DNA of 64,000 nt from MH13 sp040219355 (GCA_040219355.1 JAVJSN010000007.1:124001-188000); one strand, 5' to 3'; counted from the first letter of the stretch, positions 14,908 to 24,771 are shown. Numbers and translations are program-made. Notes: generated by a model from the letters alone, not told the origin.

Positions 14908-17626
14908 CAGACCCGTCGGATTGCTTCTTGCGTAGCGCCGCCTGGGCCGCTGCAAGCCGCGCGATGGGCACGCGGAACGGCGAACACGAGACATAGTCCA
15001 GGCCAATGGTTTCACAGAATCCAATGGAAGCGGGGTCGCCGCCATGCTCACCGCAAATACCCATTTTCATGTCCGGGCTGACAGCTTTGCCGCGTTCGGT
15101 GGCGATCTTCACCAATTCGCCCACCCCATCTTGATCAAGCGTCACGAATGGATCTTTCTCCATTACACCAAGGCGCTCATACGTGCCCAGGAACTGCCCG
15201 GCATCATCGCGTGAAATACCAAACGTGGTCTGTGTTAGATCGTTGGTACCAAAGGAGAAGAACTGCGCCGACTGCGCAATATCTCCGGCGCGCAAAGCTG
15301 CGCGTGGCAGCTCGATCATGGTTCCAACTGTATAGGGAATGGTGACGCCTCTTTCCGCCATCACCGCTTCGGCAACGCCGTCGATAGACGCTTTGACGAA
15401 GTCAAATTCAGCCTTGGTCGCCACCAGTGGCACCATGACCTCAGGTTCCACCGGGCTTCCAGTGGTGTTGCCAGCTTCGATGGCGGCCTCGAAAATCGCC
15501 CGCGCCTGCATGCGCGCGATTTCAGGATAGGAGATCGCCAGACGACAGCCACGATGGCCAAGCATCGGGTTGAACTCGTGAAGTTCTTGGGTGCGCTCAC
15601 GCAACAGGTCAGCATCTACCCCGATGTCGGCAGCAACAGCTTCCATCTCCTCATCGGTGCGCGGCAAGAACTCGTGAAGCGGCGGATCAAGCAGGCGGAT
15701 CGTCACGGGCAGGCCCGCCATGATCTCAAACAGTTGTTTGAAATCGCCGCGCTGCATTGGCAGGAGCTTGTCGAGTGCTTTCTGGCGATCAGCAGGATCG
15801 TCAGCCAAGATCATCTGGCGGACCGAAACAATGCGATCGCCATCGAAAAACATATGCTCGGTACGGCAAAGCCCGATGCCTTCAGCGCCGTATTTGCGCG
15901 CGGTTTCAGCATCTGCTGGCGTTTCAGCATTGGTGCGAACGGTCATTCGACGTGTGGCATCGGCCCATTCCATGACGGCGGAAAACTCACCGGTCAGTTC
16001 TGGCTCTTGCATGGTCACCGCGCCAAGCATCACTTCTCCGGATGCACCATCGATGGTGATGATGTCGCCCGCCCTCAGCTTGGTAGGGCCCGCAGCGATG
16101 ACGCCCGTATCATTGTTGATGCGCAGAGCGCCAGCGCCCGACACACATGGTGTGCCCATTCCGCGCGCCACTACAGCGGCGTGGCTGGTCATGCCGCCCC
16201 GGGCGGTCAAAATGCCTTTGGCCGCGTGCATGCCATGGATATCTTCCGGACTGGTTTCAACACGCACCAAAATACAGTCGCGGCCGGCAGCAGCGGCTTC
16301 TTCAGCCGCAGCCGATGTCAGCACGATTTCGCCGGTCGCAGCGCCTGGCGAGGCGGGAAGGCCGCGAGCAATGATCTGCCGTTCAGCGTTCTCATCGATC
16401 GTTGGGTGCAGCAGCTGGTCGATGGCCGCTGGGTCAAGGCGCATCAATGCCTCGTCCGAGGTGATCAGTCCTTCTGCCACCATATCGACCGCGATTTTCA
16501 TGGCCGCCTTGGTGGTGCGCTTGCCACTGCGGGTTTGCAGCATCCAGAGCGTGCCGTCCTCAACGGTGAACTCCATGTCCTGCATATCGTGATAATGCGC
16601 TTCGAGCACATCGCAATATTTGGTGAATTCCTCAAAGGCCACCGGCATCGCCTCTTCTAGCGACGGTGAAGAAACACCAGCCTCTTCGCGCGCCCTTTTG
16701 GTCAGCGGCTGTGGCGTACGGATCCCTGCCACCACATCTTCACCTTGCGCGTTGATCAGATACTCGCCGTAAAGCGCTTTTTCGCCCGTTGATGGGTTGC
16801 GGGTGAAGGCAACGCCAGTGGCTGAGCGCTCACCCATATTGCCAAACACCATCGCTTGTACGTTCACAGCCGTGCCCCAGGTTTCGGGGTAGTCGTGCAG
16901 CATGCGGTAAGTGATGGCGCGGGGCACCATCCAGCTTTTGAACACGGCGCCAACTGCACCACGCAATTGGTCGAATGGGTCTTGCGGGAAGGCTTCGCCA
17001 GCATCCTCTTCGATAATCGCTTTAAACTGGTTGATCAGCGCGCGCCAATCATCAGCCGTCAAATCGGTATCAAGTTCAACGCCGCGCGTGTCTTTTGCGG
17101 TGCCCAGCGCATCTTCAAACAGCTCATGGTCAACGCCCATCACCACGTCGCCATACATTTGAATAAACCGGCGGTAGCTGTCGCAGGCAAAGCGCTCATC
17201 GCCAGACAAACGCGCCAAAGCGTCCACGGTCACATCATTCAAACCAAGGTTGAGCACGGTATCCATCATGCCGGGCATCGAAACCCGCGCGCCGGAGCGC
17301 ACTGAGAGCAGCAACGGATTATCGGTGGACCCAAATGTCTTGCCCGTGATGTCCGCGATTTTGGCCAGCGCCGCGTCAATCTGATCAGACAGCCCTTCCG
17401 GGTAGGTGCGTTCATGGCCATAGAAGTGGGTGCACACCTCAGTGGTGATTGTGAAGCCAGGGGGTACGGGCAGGCCGATACGGCTCATTTCGGCGAGGTT
17501 TGCACCTTTGCCGCCGAGAAGATTGCGCATCGTGGCATCGCCATCAGCGCTGCCGCCACCGAACGAGTAAATCCATTGATGCGCCGTTTCGATGTGAGCG
17601 GCAGCGGATGCGATGGATGCGTTCAT
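14897..17626 (-). CDS. ppdK: Pyruvate, phosphate dikinase
   Basis: PPDK interconverts pyruvate, ATP and phosphate with phosphoenolpyruvate, AMP and pyrophosphate, linking glycolysis and gluconeogenesis. The 909-residue length fits. The N-terminal ATP-grasp part begins with IYSFGGGSADGD and GGKGANLAEM. The mobile phospho-histidine domain has GGMTSHAAVVARGMG. The C-terminal TIM barrel has GLCRTEHMFF, EFLPRTDEE and FFSFGTNDLTQTTFG, and ends around ICGEHGGDPASIGF. The ATG at 17626 is chosen because homology begins there; the frame extends 16 codons upstream. It overlaps the GTG start of meaB. Confidence 0.97.
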   Translation of the reverse strand: MNASIASAAAHIETAHQWIYSFGGGSADGDATMRNLLGGKGANLAEMSRIGLPVPPGFTITTEVCTHFYGHERTYPEGLSDQIDAALAKIADITGKTFGSTDNPLLLSVRSGARVSMPGMMDTVLNLGLNDVTVDALARLSGDERFACDSYRRFIQMYGDVVMGVDHELFEDALGTAKDTRGVELDTDLTADDWRALINQFKAIIEEDAGEAFPQDPFDQLRGAVGAVFKSWMVPRAITYRMLHDYPETWGTAVNVQAMVFGNMGERSATGVAFTRNPSTGEKALYGEYLINAQGEDVVAGIRTPQPLTKRAREEAGVSSPSLEEAMPVAFEEFTKYCDVLEAHYHDMQDMEFTVEDGTLWMLQTRSGKRTTKAAMKIAVDMVAEGLITSDEALMRLDPAAIDQLLHPTIDENAERQIIARGLPASPGAATGEIVLTSAAAEEAAAAGRDCILVRVETSPEDIHGMHAAKGILTARGGMTSHAAVVARGMGTPCVSGAGALRINNDTGVIAAGPTKLRAGDIITIDGASGEVMLGAVTMQEPELTGEFSAVMEWADATRRMTVRTNAETPADAETARKYGAEGIGLCRTEHMFFDGDRIVSVRQMILADDPADRQKALDKLLPMQRGDFKQLFEIMAGLPVTIRLLDPPLHEFLPRTDEEMEAVAADIGVDADLLRERTQELHEFNPMLGHRGCRLAISYPEIARMQARAIFEAAIEAGNTTGSPVEPEVMVPLVATKAEFDFVKASIDGVAEAVMAERGVTIPYTVGTMIELPRAALRAGDIAQSAQFFSFGTNDLTQTTFGISRDDAGQFLGTYERLGVMEKDPFVTLDQDGVGELVKIATERGKAVSPDMKMGICGEHGGDPASIGFCETIGLDYVSCSPFRVPIARLAAAQAALRKKQSDGSGAA

Positions 17627-17770
17627 GATAAGATGCGTCCCTTGGCAGGCAATGACCAGAAGTGTGCAGTGCAATAACAGGGCTTATGCCCTAACGCCAC
17701 CAATCCTAATGGTCCATGGTCCATTGGATGGAACGGTTAAAAACCGCCAGGTTTTGCCCAGCAAATAGGC

Positions 17771-18826
17771 TTAAGTCACCCTGTCAATACAGAACGCGAC
17801 CGCATCGAGCAGTGCATCTTTCTGGGCACTGGTTGGCAAACCATCGAGCGCGTCCGCGGCCACGGCGCCGTAATGTTGGGCCCGGCGGATGGTATCAGCC
17901 AACCCTTGGCGATCACGTACCAACGCAATCCCACGCTCCAAATCACCATCGTTCTGGTCACCGGCGACGATCACACGATCCCAAAACGCTTTTTCATCGC
18001 CGTTGGACCGGCGATAGGCAAGGATCACTGGCAGCGTCACTTTGCGCTCGCGGAAGTCATCGCCAATGTCTTTGCCAAGGTCCTTGGCCGAACCGCCGTA
18101 ATCCAGCGCATCATCAACCAGCTGGAAGGCAAGGCCGAGATTCATGCCATAGGAGCGCAGCGCAGCGCGTTCCACCTCTCCCAAATCTGCAACAATTGGA
18201 CCGACCTCGCAGGCAGCCGAGAACAGCGCCGCTGTTTTAGCACGGATCACCTGCAAATAATCATCTTCGGTGGTGTTGGTGTTTTTCGCCGTGGTGAGTT
18301 GCAGCACTTCGCCTTCGGCAATGATCGCCGAGGCTTTGGACAGCACATCCAGCGCGTCCATCGAGCCGACTTCCACCATCATCTGGAAGGCCTGGCCGAG
18401 CAGAAAATCGCCGACCAAAACACTGGCCTGGTTTCCCCACACCATGCGTGCTGCTGGTTTGCCCCGGCGCATGTCGCTTTCATCCACCACATCATCGTGC
18501 AGCAGTGTGGCGGTATGCATAAACTCAACACTGGCGGCAAGCCTCACATGACCATCACCCTTGTATCCAAACATTTCAGCACACAGCAGTGTCAGGATGG
18601 GACGCAGGCGTTTGCCGCCGGAATCGATAAGGTGTTTGGCAACCTCTGGGATCATCGTCACGTCAGACCCGGTACGCGAGAGGATCATCGTGTTGACGTC
18701 CTTCATCGACGGCTCGGAAAGCGCCATCACCCGGTCAAGCGTCGCGCGACTGCCTGCACTGTTTTGTTGATCCTGCTCCAGCGGGACGACAACACCCATC
18801 ACGCACATACCTTTTGATTTGGCCAT
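17771..18826 (-). CDS. ispB: Long-chain polyprenyl diphosphate synthase (ubiquinone side chain)
   Basis: This enzyme lengthens farnesyl diphosphate with isopentenyl diphosphate to make the polyprenyl tail of ubiquinone. The 351-residue protein has both aspartate-rich motifs: DDVVD at 111-115 and DDALD at 238-242, plus GGKRLRP at the isopentenyl site. Chain length (octa-, nona- or decaprenyl) cannot be told by eye. The ATG at 18826 follows AAGG at good spacing; starts at 18808 and 18799 also exist. It is divergent from the DUF2007 gene, an arrangement I know from many Hyphomicrobiales. A weak hairpin (17740-17755) with T residues follows on the minus strand. Confidence 0.92.
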   Translation of the reverse strand: MAKSKGMCVMGVVVPLEQDQQNSAGSRATLDRVMALSEPSMKDVNTMILSRTGSDVTMIPEVAKHLIDSGGKRLRPILTLLCAEMFGYKGDGHVRLAASVEFMHTATLLHDDVVDESDMRRGKPAARMVWGNQASVLVGDFLLGQAFQMMVEVGSMDALDVLSKASAIIAEGEVLQLTTAKNTNTTEDDYLQVIRAKTAALFSAACEVGPIVADLGEVERAALRSYGMNLGLAFQLVDDALDYGGSAKDLGKDIGDDFRERKVTLPVILAYRRSNGDEKAFWDRVIVAGDQNDGDLERGIALVRDRQGLADTIRRAQHYGAVAADALDGLPTSAQKDALLDAVAFCIDRVT

Positions 18827-19021
18827 TTGGCCTTAAGAGAAGGGGAGATTCGCAGCCGATAGGCCAGTCTCCGTGTTACACGCAGCCGTGCAAAGCACAG
18901 GAACGCGTGCTTGAACAGTCCGGCAAACGGTCACGCCTGCAAGTCGGCCGCCCAGTGTAGCGAAGGCGAGGGGTTGTTTTGACCCTCAAATCCCGTCAGG
19001 TGAGGGGAAGCGAAAGGATAG

Positions 19022-19237
19022 ATGATGATCGAGCTGTTCCGGACCAACGATATGGTGCTGATCTCTGCCACCGAGGCGGTTTTGAAGGAATTCGACATTA
19101 TCTATTTCATTGCCGACGAGCATATGTCGATTCTGGAAGGCTCCATAGGTGTGCTGCCACGTCGGGTTATGGTGGACTCCGACAGCAAAGCCCAGGCGGA
19201 GCGGGTGCTCACCGAAGCAGGCATTATGCCCGTCTAG
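19022..19237 (+). CDS. DUF2007 small protein
   Basis: This 71-residue protein starts MMIELFRTNDMVLISATEAV and fits the DUF2007 family (often called putative signal transducing protein), a short alpha-beta domain of the PII-like size class. No catalytic residue is evident. A GAAAGGA ribosome site precedes the two ATGs (19022 and 19025). It is the first gene of a plus-strand run with an N6-adenine methyltransferase and an S49 peptidase, an order conserved in related bacteria. Confidence 0.88.
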   Translation: MMIELFRTNDMVLISATEAVLKEFDIIYFIADEHMSILEGSIGVLPRRVMVDSDSKAQAERVLTEAGIMPV

Positions 19238-19253
19238 GTGAGATCAGCAGGCG

Positions 19254-20015
19254 GTGAGCGAGTTTCCAACCACGACTGATGCATTTCTTGGCGGCCAGGT
19301 GATGTTGGTTCAACCTGCCACCAATGCTCATCGTTCAGGCTCGGACGCCGTATTTTTGGCCGCCACGATGCATGGTGCCACCGGTGCTATCCTTGATATG
19401 GGCGCTGGCGCTGGTGCCGTTGGACTGATGGCGGCGTACGCGAATCCTGACGCGCATATCACCCTTGCCGAACGCGATCAGCAGATGCTCGCCTGTTGTG
19501 CGAAATCGCTGGAGCGCAACCCAAGCCTTGCGGCGCGCACGAAAGTGCTGGAAGTGGACCTGCTGGCCAACGAACCTCAGCGCATCGCCTGCGGTTTGCA
19601 GCGTGCAGCCTTTGATCACGTGCTTTCCAACCCGCCCTACCGCAAGGCTGGCCATGTCCGAAGCAACCCGGCCAAAGAAGCTGCCCATGTGGTGAGCGAT
19701 GGTGATCTGGATGCATGGATGCGCACTGCTGCCAGCGCGTTGAAGCCCGGTGGGTCGCTCACCCTGATTTTTGCTGCAGATGGGTTGATGGACCTAATGG
19801 AGGCTTTCAAAGGTCGGTTTGGTGCTGTCACGATTTTTGGCCTCCACCCGAGCGAAGGTACGCCAGCCGAACGGGTGCTTGTGCGAGCCATCAAGGGGCG
19901 CAAAACCCCACCACGCTTGCTGCAAGGCCTTGTTTTGCATGGTGACAACGGCAGTTACACACACCAAGCCCAGTCGATATTGGCAGGCCATGAAAGCATA
20001 GCGCTTGGTAGCTAG
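19254..20015 (+). CDS. N6-adenine methyltransferase, TrmN6/YfiC type
   Basis: The 253-residue protein has the SAM-binding motif LDMGAGAGAVGL (48-58) and the amino-methyltransferase motif NPPY at 126-129, which together mark methylation of a ring amino group. It resembles E. coli YfiC, which methylates A37 of tRNA-Val, and begins with the same GFxFK-like region in altered form (TDAFLGGQVMLVQP). The exact RNA target here is inference. Translation starts at a GTG, 16 bases after the DUF2007 stop. Confidence 0.85.
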   Translation: MSEFPTTTDAFLGGQVMLVQPATNAHRSGSDAVFLAATMHGATGAILDMGAGAGAVGLMAAYANPDAHITLAERDQQMLACCAKSLERNPSLAARTKVLEVDLLANEPQRIACGLQRAAFDHVLSNPPYRKAGHVRSNPAKEAAHVVSDGDLDAWMRTAASALKPGGSLTLIFAADGLMDLMEAFKGRFGAVTIFGLHPSEGTPAERVLVRAIKGRKTPPRLLQGLVLHGDNGSYTHQAQSILAGHESIALGS

Positions 20016-20079
20016 ACCCTTGCGCAGCTTGGCGTAAAGCCCCATGTCGGCGTGAGAGTTCTTGAACAGAAAGTCCGTC

Positions 20080-20940
20080 ATGTTCCGCCGTTATCTGCCC
20101 AAATCTTTTCGTTCCAAAACGCCGCACGTGCCTGTGTTGCGCCTGACAGGTGTGATCGGTGGTGAAAATGGAAGATTTTCGCGTGGGCTAACGCTGGCAG
20201 CTGCCGCTGGCCCGCTGAAAAAGCTTTTTTCTTTTGACGGACCTGTGGTGGCGATTTCCATCAACTCGCCGGGCGGCTCGCCTGTGCAGTCGCGCCTTAT
20301 TCATGATCGCATCCGTAAGCTGGCGGAGGAAAAAGAAAAAGAGGTCGTGGTGTTCGTCGAGGATGTTGGCGCCTCTGGCGGCTATATGTTGGCCTGCGCA
20401 GGCGATGAAATTCTTTGCGATGAAAGTTCCATCCTTGGCTCGATAGGCGTGATCTCTGCAGGTTTTGGTCTGGATCGCGTGATCGAGCGCTGGGGCATCG
20501 AACGGCGCGTCTATACAGCAGGCGAGAAAAAGTTGGCACTTGATCCGTTCAGCCCGGAAAAGGCCGACGACATCAAACGTCTGAAATCGATCCAGAAAGA
20601 TATCCACGACGGCTTTGTAGCCCTCGTCAAATCACGTCGTCAGGGTCGCATTGACTCAGAAAATACGAGCCTTTTCACCGGAGAATTCTGGGCCGGATCC
20701 AAAGCAGTGGAACTTGGCCTTGCCGACCGGGTCGAAAATCTCGATCAGGCCATGAAGGCACGATTTGGCGACAAGGTGAAGCTCGTCGGCATTCCGATGC
20801 AAAAGCGTGGCTTCTTGAGCCTGTTTCGCAGCAGATCATCGTTGCTGGATGCCGATCCAAGTGTGTTGGCTGATGGCTTGGTGGATGGCCTGCTCTCGCG
20901 GGTTGAAGAGCGGGTGCATTGGCAAAGATTTGGGCTTTAA
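20080..20940 (+). CDS. S49 family serine peptidase (SppA/SohB-like)
   Basis: Signal-peptide-peptidase-type enzymes use a serine-lysine dyad to cut small peptides at the membrane. In this 286-residue protein the nucleophile is S99 in VEDVGASGGYMLACAGDEI, and the likely general base is K151 in AGEKKLALDPF. There is no clear transmembrane segment at the N-terminus (MFRRYLPKSFRSK), so it may be a soluble or peripheral form. A TTG at 20062 would add six residues. It lies between the methyltransferase and a small membrane protein, a conserved arrangement before glyQ. Confidence 0.92.
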   Translation: MFRRYLPKSFRSKTPHVPVLRLTGVIGGENGRFSRGLTLAAAAGPLKKLFSFDGPVVAISINSPGGSPVQSRLIHDRIRKLAEEKEKEVVVFVEDVGASGGYMLACAGDEILCDESSILGSIGVISAGFGLDRVIERWGIERRVYTAGEKKLALDPFSPEKADDIKRLKSIQKDIHDGFVALVKSRRQGRIDSENTSLFTGEFWAGSKAVELGLADRVENLDQAMKARFGDKVKLVGIPMQKRGFLSLFRSRSSLLDADPSVLADGLVDGLLSRVEERVHWQRFGL

Positions 20941-20961
20941 GCCTTTTGTGGAGGATATCGG

Positions 20962-21150
20962 ATGCCGACCTTGCTCACAAGCGCGGCTATTTTTATCGGC
21001 GGCATGGTGCTGTTTCGCATAGCAAGGCGCGAATGGCGCCGCGTGAATGACACCATGCAGGCCCAGCGCTCCACGCCACGTGAGCGCGAAGCAGCCCAGC
21101 GGCTTGAGAAAGATCCTGAAACAGGGGCTTACCGGCCAGTCGACGACTAA
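20962..21150 (+). CDS. Small single-pass membrane protein
   Basis: This 62-residue protein has one hydrophobic segment at the N-terminus (about residues 3-20, LLTSAAIFIGGMVLFRI) and then a basic amphipathic stretch. It closes with LEKDPETGAYRPVDD. The KDPxTGxYRP ending is a recurring feature of small proteins found between the S49 peptidase and glyQ in related genomes, which supports it as real. It has a GTGGAGG-like ribosome site before the ATG at 20962. Function is unknown. Confidence 0.8.
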   Translation: MPTLLTSAAIFIGGMVLFRIARREWRRVNDTMQAQRSTPREREAAQRLEKDPETGAYRPVDD

Positions 21151-21216
21151 CCTTGACCCTAAAGACCTGCCTGCCTACGAGATAAATGACCTTTCGGCTC
21201 TACTTCGCAGGCTTCT

Positions 21217-22155
21217 ATGTCATCCCACAATGATCCAAAGCGCTCCTTTCAGGGGCTGATCCTCACGCTGCAACAGTTCTGGGCCGACCAGGGCTGTGCG
21301 ATCCTTCAGCCTTACGACATGGAGATGGGAGCAGGCACGTTCCATCCCGCCACCACGCTGCGCGCGCTTGGGCCAAAACCATGGAAGGCGGCCTACGTGC
21401 AACCTTCGCGCCGCCCCAAAGATGGCCGCTACGGTGAAAACCCCAACCGCTTGCAACATTTTTACCAGTACCAGGTGATCCTCAAACCATCGCCGCCCGA
21501 CCTTCAGGAGCTTTATCTGCGCTCACTGGCGGTCGTTGGCTTGGAAGCGTCCACCCATGACATTCGGTTCGTCGAAGATGATTGGGAAAGCCCGACACTC
21601 GGTGCGTGGGGTCTTGGATGGGAGTGCTGGTGCGATGGCATGGAAATCTCTCAGTTCACCTACTTCCAGCAGGTTTGCGGCTTTGATTGCACGCCCGTTT
21701 CAGGCGAACTGACCTACGGCCTGGAACGCATCGCGATGTACCTGCAGGGCGTTGAGAACGTCTATGATCTCAACTTCAATGGCCGCGAGGGCGCCGATAA
21801 GGTGACCTACGGCGACGTTTTCTTGCAGGCCGAAGAAGAATACTCGCGGCACAATTTCGAAGCTGCTGACACCGCCGTCCTGTTCCGTCACTTCGAAGAT
21901 GCTGAGCGCGCGTGCCGCCAGCTTCTTGAAGCCGGTACTCCAGAAGGAGAAGGCGCCAACACCATCGTGCTGCCAGCTTACGATCAGTGCATCAAAGCCA
22001 GCCATATTTTCAACCTGCTGGACGCCCGTGGCGTGATCTCCGTTACAGAACGCCAGTCCTACATTCTTAAAGTGCGCGAACTGGCCAAGGCCTGCGGCGG
22101 TGCGTGGCTCAACACGCGCGCTGGTGGTGCTATAAAGGCTGACAAAGCTGCTTAA
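21217..22155 (+). CDS. glyQ: Glycine-tRNA ligase alpha subunit
   Basis: GlyQ is the catalytic subunit of the bacterial alpha2-beta2 glycyl-tRNA synthetase. The 312-residue protein contains the class II signatures, including GAGTFHPATTLRALGP, YVQPSRRPKDGRYGENPNR and the motif-3 region LTYGLERIAMYLQG. Length matches the family. The beta subunit gene glyS lies 2.6 kb downstream, separated by two genes that do not belong to tRNA charging (lemA and a DUF2207 gene), which is unusual. Confidence 0.97.
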   Translation: MSSHNDPKRSFQGLILTLQQFWADQGCAILQPYDMEMGAGTFHPATTLRALGPKPWKAAYVQPSRRPKDGRYGENPNRLQHFYQYQVILKPSPPDLQELYLRSLAVVGLEASTHDIRFVEDDWESPTLGAWGLGWECWCDGMEISQFTYFQQVCGFDCTPVSGELTYGLERIAMYLQGVENVYDLNFNGREGADKVTYGDVFLQAEEEYSRHNFEAADTAVLFRHFEDAERACRQLLEAGTPEGEGANTIVLPAYDQCIKASHIFNLLDARGVISVTERQSYILKVRELAKACGGAWLNTRAGGAIKADKAA

Positions 22156-22172
22156 CGAAGGAACTTACCCCC

Positions 22173-22730
22173 ATGGAATGGATCATTTTCGCGCTCATCA
22201 TTGGCCTAATTGGCTATGCGATTGTCATCTACAACGCGCTGGTGAAAAGCCGTCAGATGGTCCGTGAGGGCTGGTCGGGCATCTCAGTCCAGCTCCAGCG
22301 TCGTTCCGATCTCATCCCCAACCTGCTGGAAACGGTGAAGGGTTACATGGGACACGAGAAAGAGGTGCTGGAGAATGTTACAGCCCTACGCGCCAGAGCC
22401 CAAGCGGTGGGTGATGATCACCCTGCTGAACGCGCTGGCGTTGAAAGTCTTCTGGGCGCTGCGCTCGGTAAGCTGATTGCGGTGGCGGAGGCCTATCCGG
22501 ACCTTAAAGCGTCCACCAACTTCCAAGAGTTCCAAGAAGCTCTGGAAGAGACCGAAGACAAACTGCAATTGGCACGGCGCTACTACAATGGCGCGGTGCG
22601 TGGCTTCAACACGCAGGTTGAGCAGTTCCCGTCCAACCTGGTGGCGAACAATTTTGGGTTTCAACAAGCAGAGTATTTTGAGCTAGAAGACCCGGCAGAC
22701 CGCGCTGCGCCGCAAGTTTCCTTCGGGTAG
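22173..22730 (+). CDS. LemA family membrane protein
   Basis: The 185-residue protein has one N-terminal membrane segment (about residues 3-21) followed by a long helical domain. The LemA signature is seen in YNALVKSRQMVREGWSGISVQLQRRSDLIPNLLETVKGY and YNGAVRGFNTQVEQFPSNLVA read in pieces. LemA proteins are widespread but of uncertain function. It is often paired with a DUF2207/TPM-type membrane protein, as here, suggesting a shared envelope complex. It starts 17 bases after glyQ. Confidence 0.93.
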   Translation: MEWIIFALIIGLIGYAIVIYNALVKSRQMVREGWSGISVQLQRRSDLIPNLLETVKGYMGHEKEVLENVTALRARAQAVGDDHPAERAGVESLLGAALGKLIAVAEAYPDLKASTNFQEFQEALEETEDKLQLARRYYNGAVRGFNTQVEQFPSNLVANNFGFQQAEYFELEDPADRAAPQVSFG

Positions 22731-22740
22731 GAGACCGCGC

Positions 22741-24696
22741 ATGTTGACGCGCTTTCTGACCCTTCTCGTTCTCGCCTTTGCCTGGCTTGCCACGCCTTTA
22801 GGCCTTGCCACGCAGGCTGAGGCGCGTGAGGAAATCCTCTCCTTTGAATCGCTGATCGATGTTGAGATCGATGGTGATTTCGTCGTTACCGAGCGCATCA
22901 CGGTGCGCGCCGAAGGCTTTGATATACGCCGCGGCATCTTTCGTGATTTCCCGACAGTCCGCCGCCTGCCATCGGGTCTTGTCGATCGCGCCACTTTTGA
23001 CGTGATGTCAGTGACGCGAAACGGGGTTGATGAGGCTTATCATCAGGACCAGATAGAGGGCGGAAAGCGGCTATACATCGGCAGCGCAGACGTCTGGATC
23101 CAGCCTGGCGTCTATACCTATGAGATCACCTACCGCTCACGTCATCAAACGGGCTTTTTTGAAGACTTTGACGAGGTCTACTGGAACGCCACAGGCAATT
23201 TTTGGTCGTTCCCTATCCAGCGCGCCGTTGCCACCATTCAGCTGCCGCCAGGCGCTGATATCATCAACACAGCCAGCTTCACCGGACGGTTCGGCTCCAA
23301 CAAGAACAACGCCCGTGTCAGCATTGTCGGCCCGACAACCATTCGCTTTGAAACCACCAGCGCATTGGCACCACGTGAGGGGCTGACCGTCGCGGTCTCG
23401 TTTCAAAAGGGCCTGATTGCTGAACCCTCATCGGGCGCGCGGCAACTCAAAGCGCTGGGCGACAATGCCGGCATCGCGGCGATCCTTATCGGCGCCGTGC
23501 TGGTGTTCGTCTATATGTTCGCTTGCTGGATGAAGGTTGGCCGCGATCCGGAGCGCGGGGTCGTATTTCCGCGCTTTGAGCCACCGCGAGGCCTATCGCC
23601 GGCGGCGCTAAGCTGGGTCTATTTCCGTGGCCACAAGGGCGGCAATGCGGGCAAGAGCTTCATGGCCGCGCTCGTCTCGCTGGGCACCAAGGGCAAGTTG
23701 GTCATCGACGAGCAGGACAGCACGGTAACCGTGCGCCGCAAAGACGAACCGGGCGCGCCTTCCGATGGCGCGCTACCGCCCGGTGAACGCGCTCTGATGC
23801 GTGGTCTGCTCGGCTCAAATGATGCGCTGTCCTTCACCAGCGCCAACGCCCGCAAACTGATGGGTGCAACCACCAGTTTCCGTGCCAGCATCAGCCAGGA
23901 GTTTGGCGGCAAGTTTTTCAATCACAATCCCGGCTACACCGTCCTTGGCGTCGTTATTGCCGTGATCGCCCTGTTCATTTTCCTGGTGTTTTTCCCTGCC
24001 ACCGAGATTCTCGTGGTCGGCGTCATGTTCCATTTTATCGGTGGATTGATCTCAGGCTTTGCACTCACCAAGGCCTATGCGCGGTTTACCGGGCGTGCGC
24101 CACAAACACATCTGGTCTCAGCCATTGCCTTTTTGGTCATATTGGGCGCGGTGGTGATAGCCTTGTTCTTCATTTTCCACGCCTCAAACACGGGTCAATT
24201 TGCCAGCGGTTGGGCGCTTCAGCTTACCATGCTGGTCGCCTTCGCCATGGGTGCAACCATCTCCAGCTTTGCTATGTTGATGTTCGCACCGACGCCCGAA
24301 GGCCAAGAGCTGATGGATGAGATCGAAGGCTTCCGCCTTTATCTGTCGGTTGCCGAGGCTGAGCGCATGAACATGGTCGATGCGCCGGACTTTACGCTGG
24401 AACTGTTTGAGCGCTTTCTGCCCTACGCCATCGCGCTGGGTGTGGAAGAACCTTGGTCGGAAGCGCTGGAATCGCATTTGGCCAATATGGCGCCAAGCGA
24501 CCGGCCATCCTATCGGCCAGGTTATTACCATGGCTCCACATTCAATCCCGGCTCGATTGCTGCCTCGACAACGGCCATCGCGTCCACCATCGGTGCGGCC
24601 TACGCATCCTCTATGCCCAAATCTTCAGGGTCATCGGGTGGTGGTGGTGGCTTTTCCGGCGGTGGAGGCGGTGGTGGAGGCGGTGGTGGCTGGTGA
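22741..24696 (+). CDS. DUF2207 multi-domain membrane protein with Gly-rich tail
   Basis: The 651-residue protein has a signal peptide (about residues 1-28, ending ATQAEA), then a DUF2207 beta-rich extracytoplasmic domain (EILSFESLIDVEIDGDFVVTE...). A membrane segment follows near residues 245-260. After a soluble section with a winged-helix feel there are several further membrane segments (about 400-500). The end is a low-complexity GGGGGFSGGGGGGGGGGGW tail, typical of the family. Function is unknown. Its start lies ten bases after lemA, so the pair is surely one transcriptional unit. Confidence 0.9.
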   Translation: MLTRFLTLLVLAFAWLATPLGLATQAEAREEILSFESLIDVEIDGDFVVTERITVRAEGFDIRRGIFRDFPTVRRLPSGLVDRATFDVMSVTRNGVDEAYHQDQIEGGKRLYIGSADVWIQPGVYTYEITYRSRHQTGFFEDFDEVYWNATGNFWSFPIQRAVATIQLPPGADIINTASFTGRFGSNKNNARVSIVGPTTIRFETTSALAPREGLTVAVSFQKGLIAEPSSGARQLKALGDNAGIAAILIGAVLVFVYMFACWMKVGRDPERGVVFPRFEPPRGLSPAALSWVYFRGHKGGNAGKSFMAALVSLGTKGKLVIDEQDSTVTVRRKDEPGAPSDGALPPGERALMRGLLGSNDALSFTSANARKLMGATTSFRASISQEFGGKFFNHNPGYTVLGVVIAVIALFIFLVFFPATEILVVGVMFHFIGGLISGFALTKAYARFTGRAPQTHLVSAIAFLVILGAVVIALFFIFHASNTGQFASGWALQLTMLVAFAMGATISSFAMLMFAPTPEGQELMDEIEGFRLYLSVAEAERMNMVDAPDFTLELFERFLPYAIALGVEEPWSEALESHLANMAPSDRPSYRPGYYHGSTFNPGSIAASTTAIASTIGAAYASSMPKSSGSSGGGGGFSGGGGGGGGGGGW

Positions 24697-24771
24697 CAAG
24701 CACGCCGTTGGCTGCTAGGCGAGCGCAGGGCGATTGGCCCACTCTCCCTCCTTACTCTTTGAGCCATCCTT

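Noticed and set aside
15554..16660. 368-residue plus-strand frame inside ppdK
   Set aside because: Long opposite-strand frames are common in GC-rich genes; ppdK is complete and the frame has no recognisable domain.
17711..17730. Repeated TGGTCCA motif between ispB and ppdK
   Set aside because: It is a short imperfect palindrome with no second copy and no regulator nearby, so it is too weak to report as an operator.
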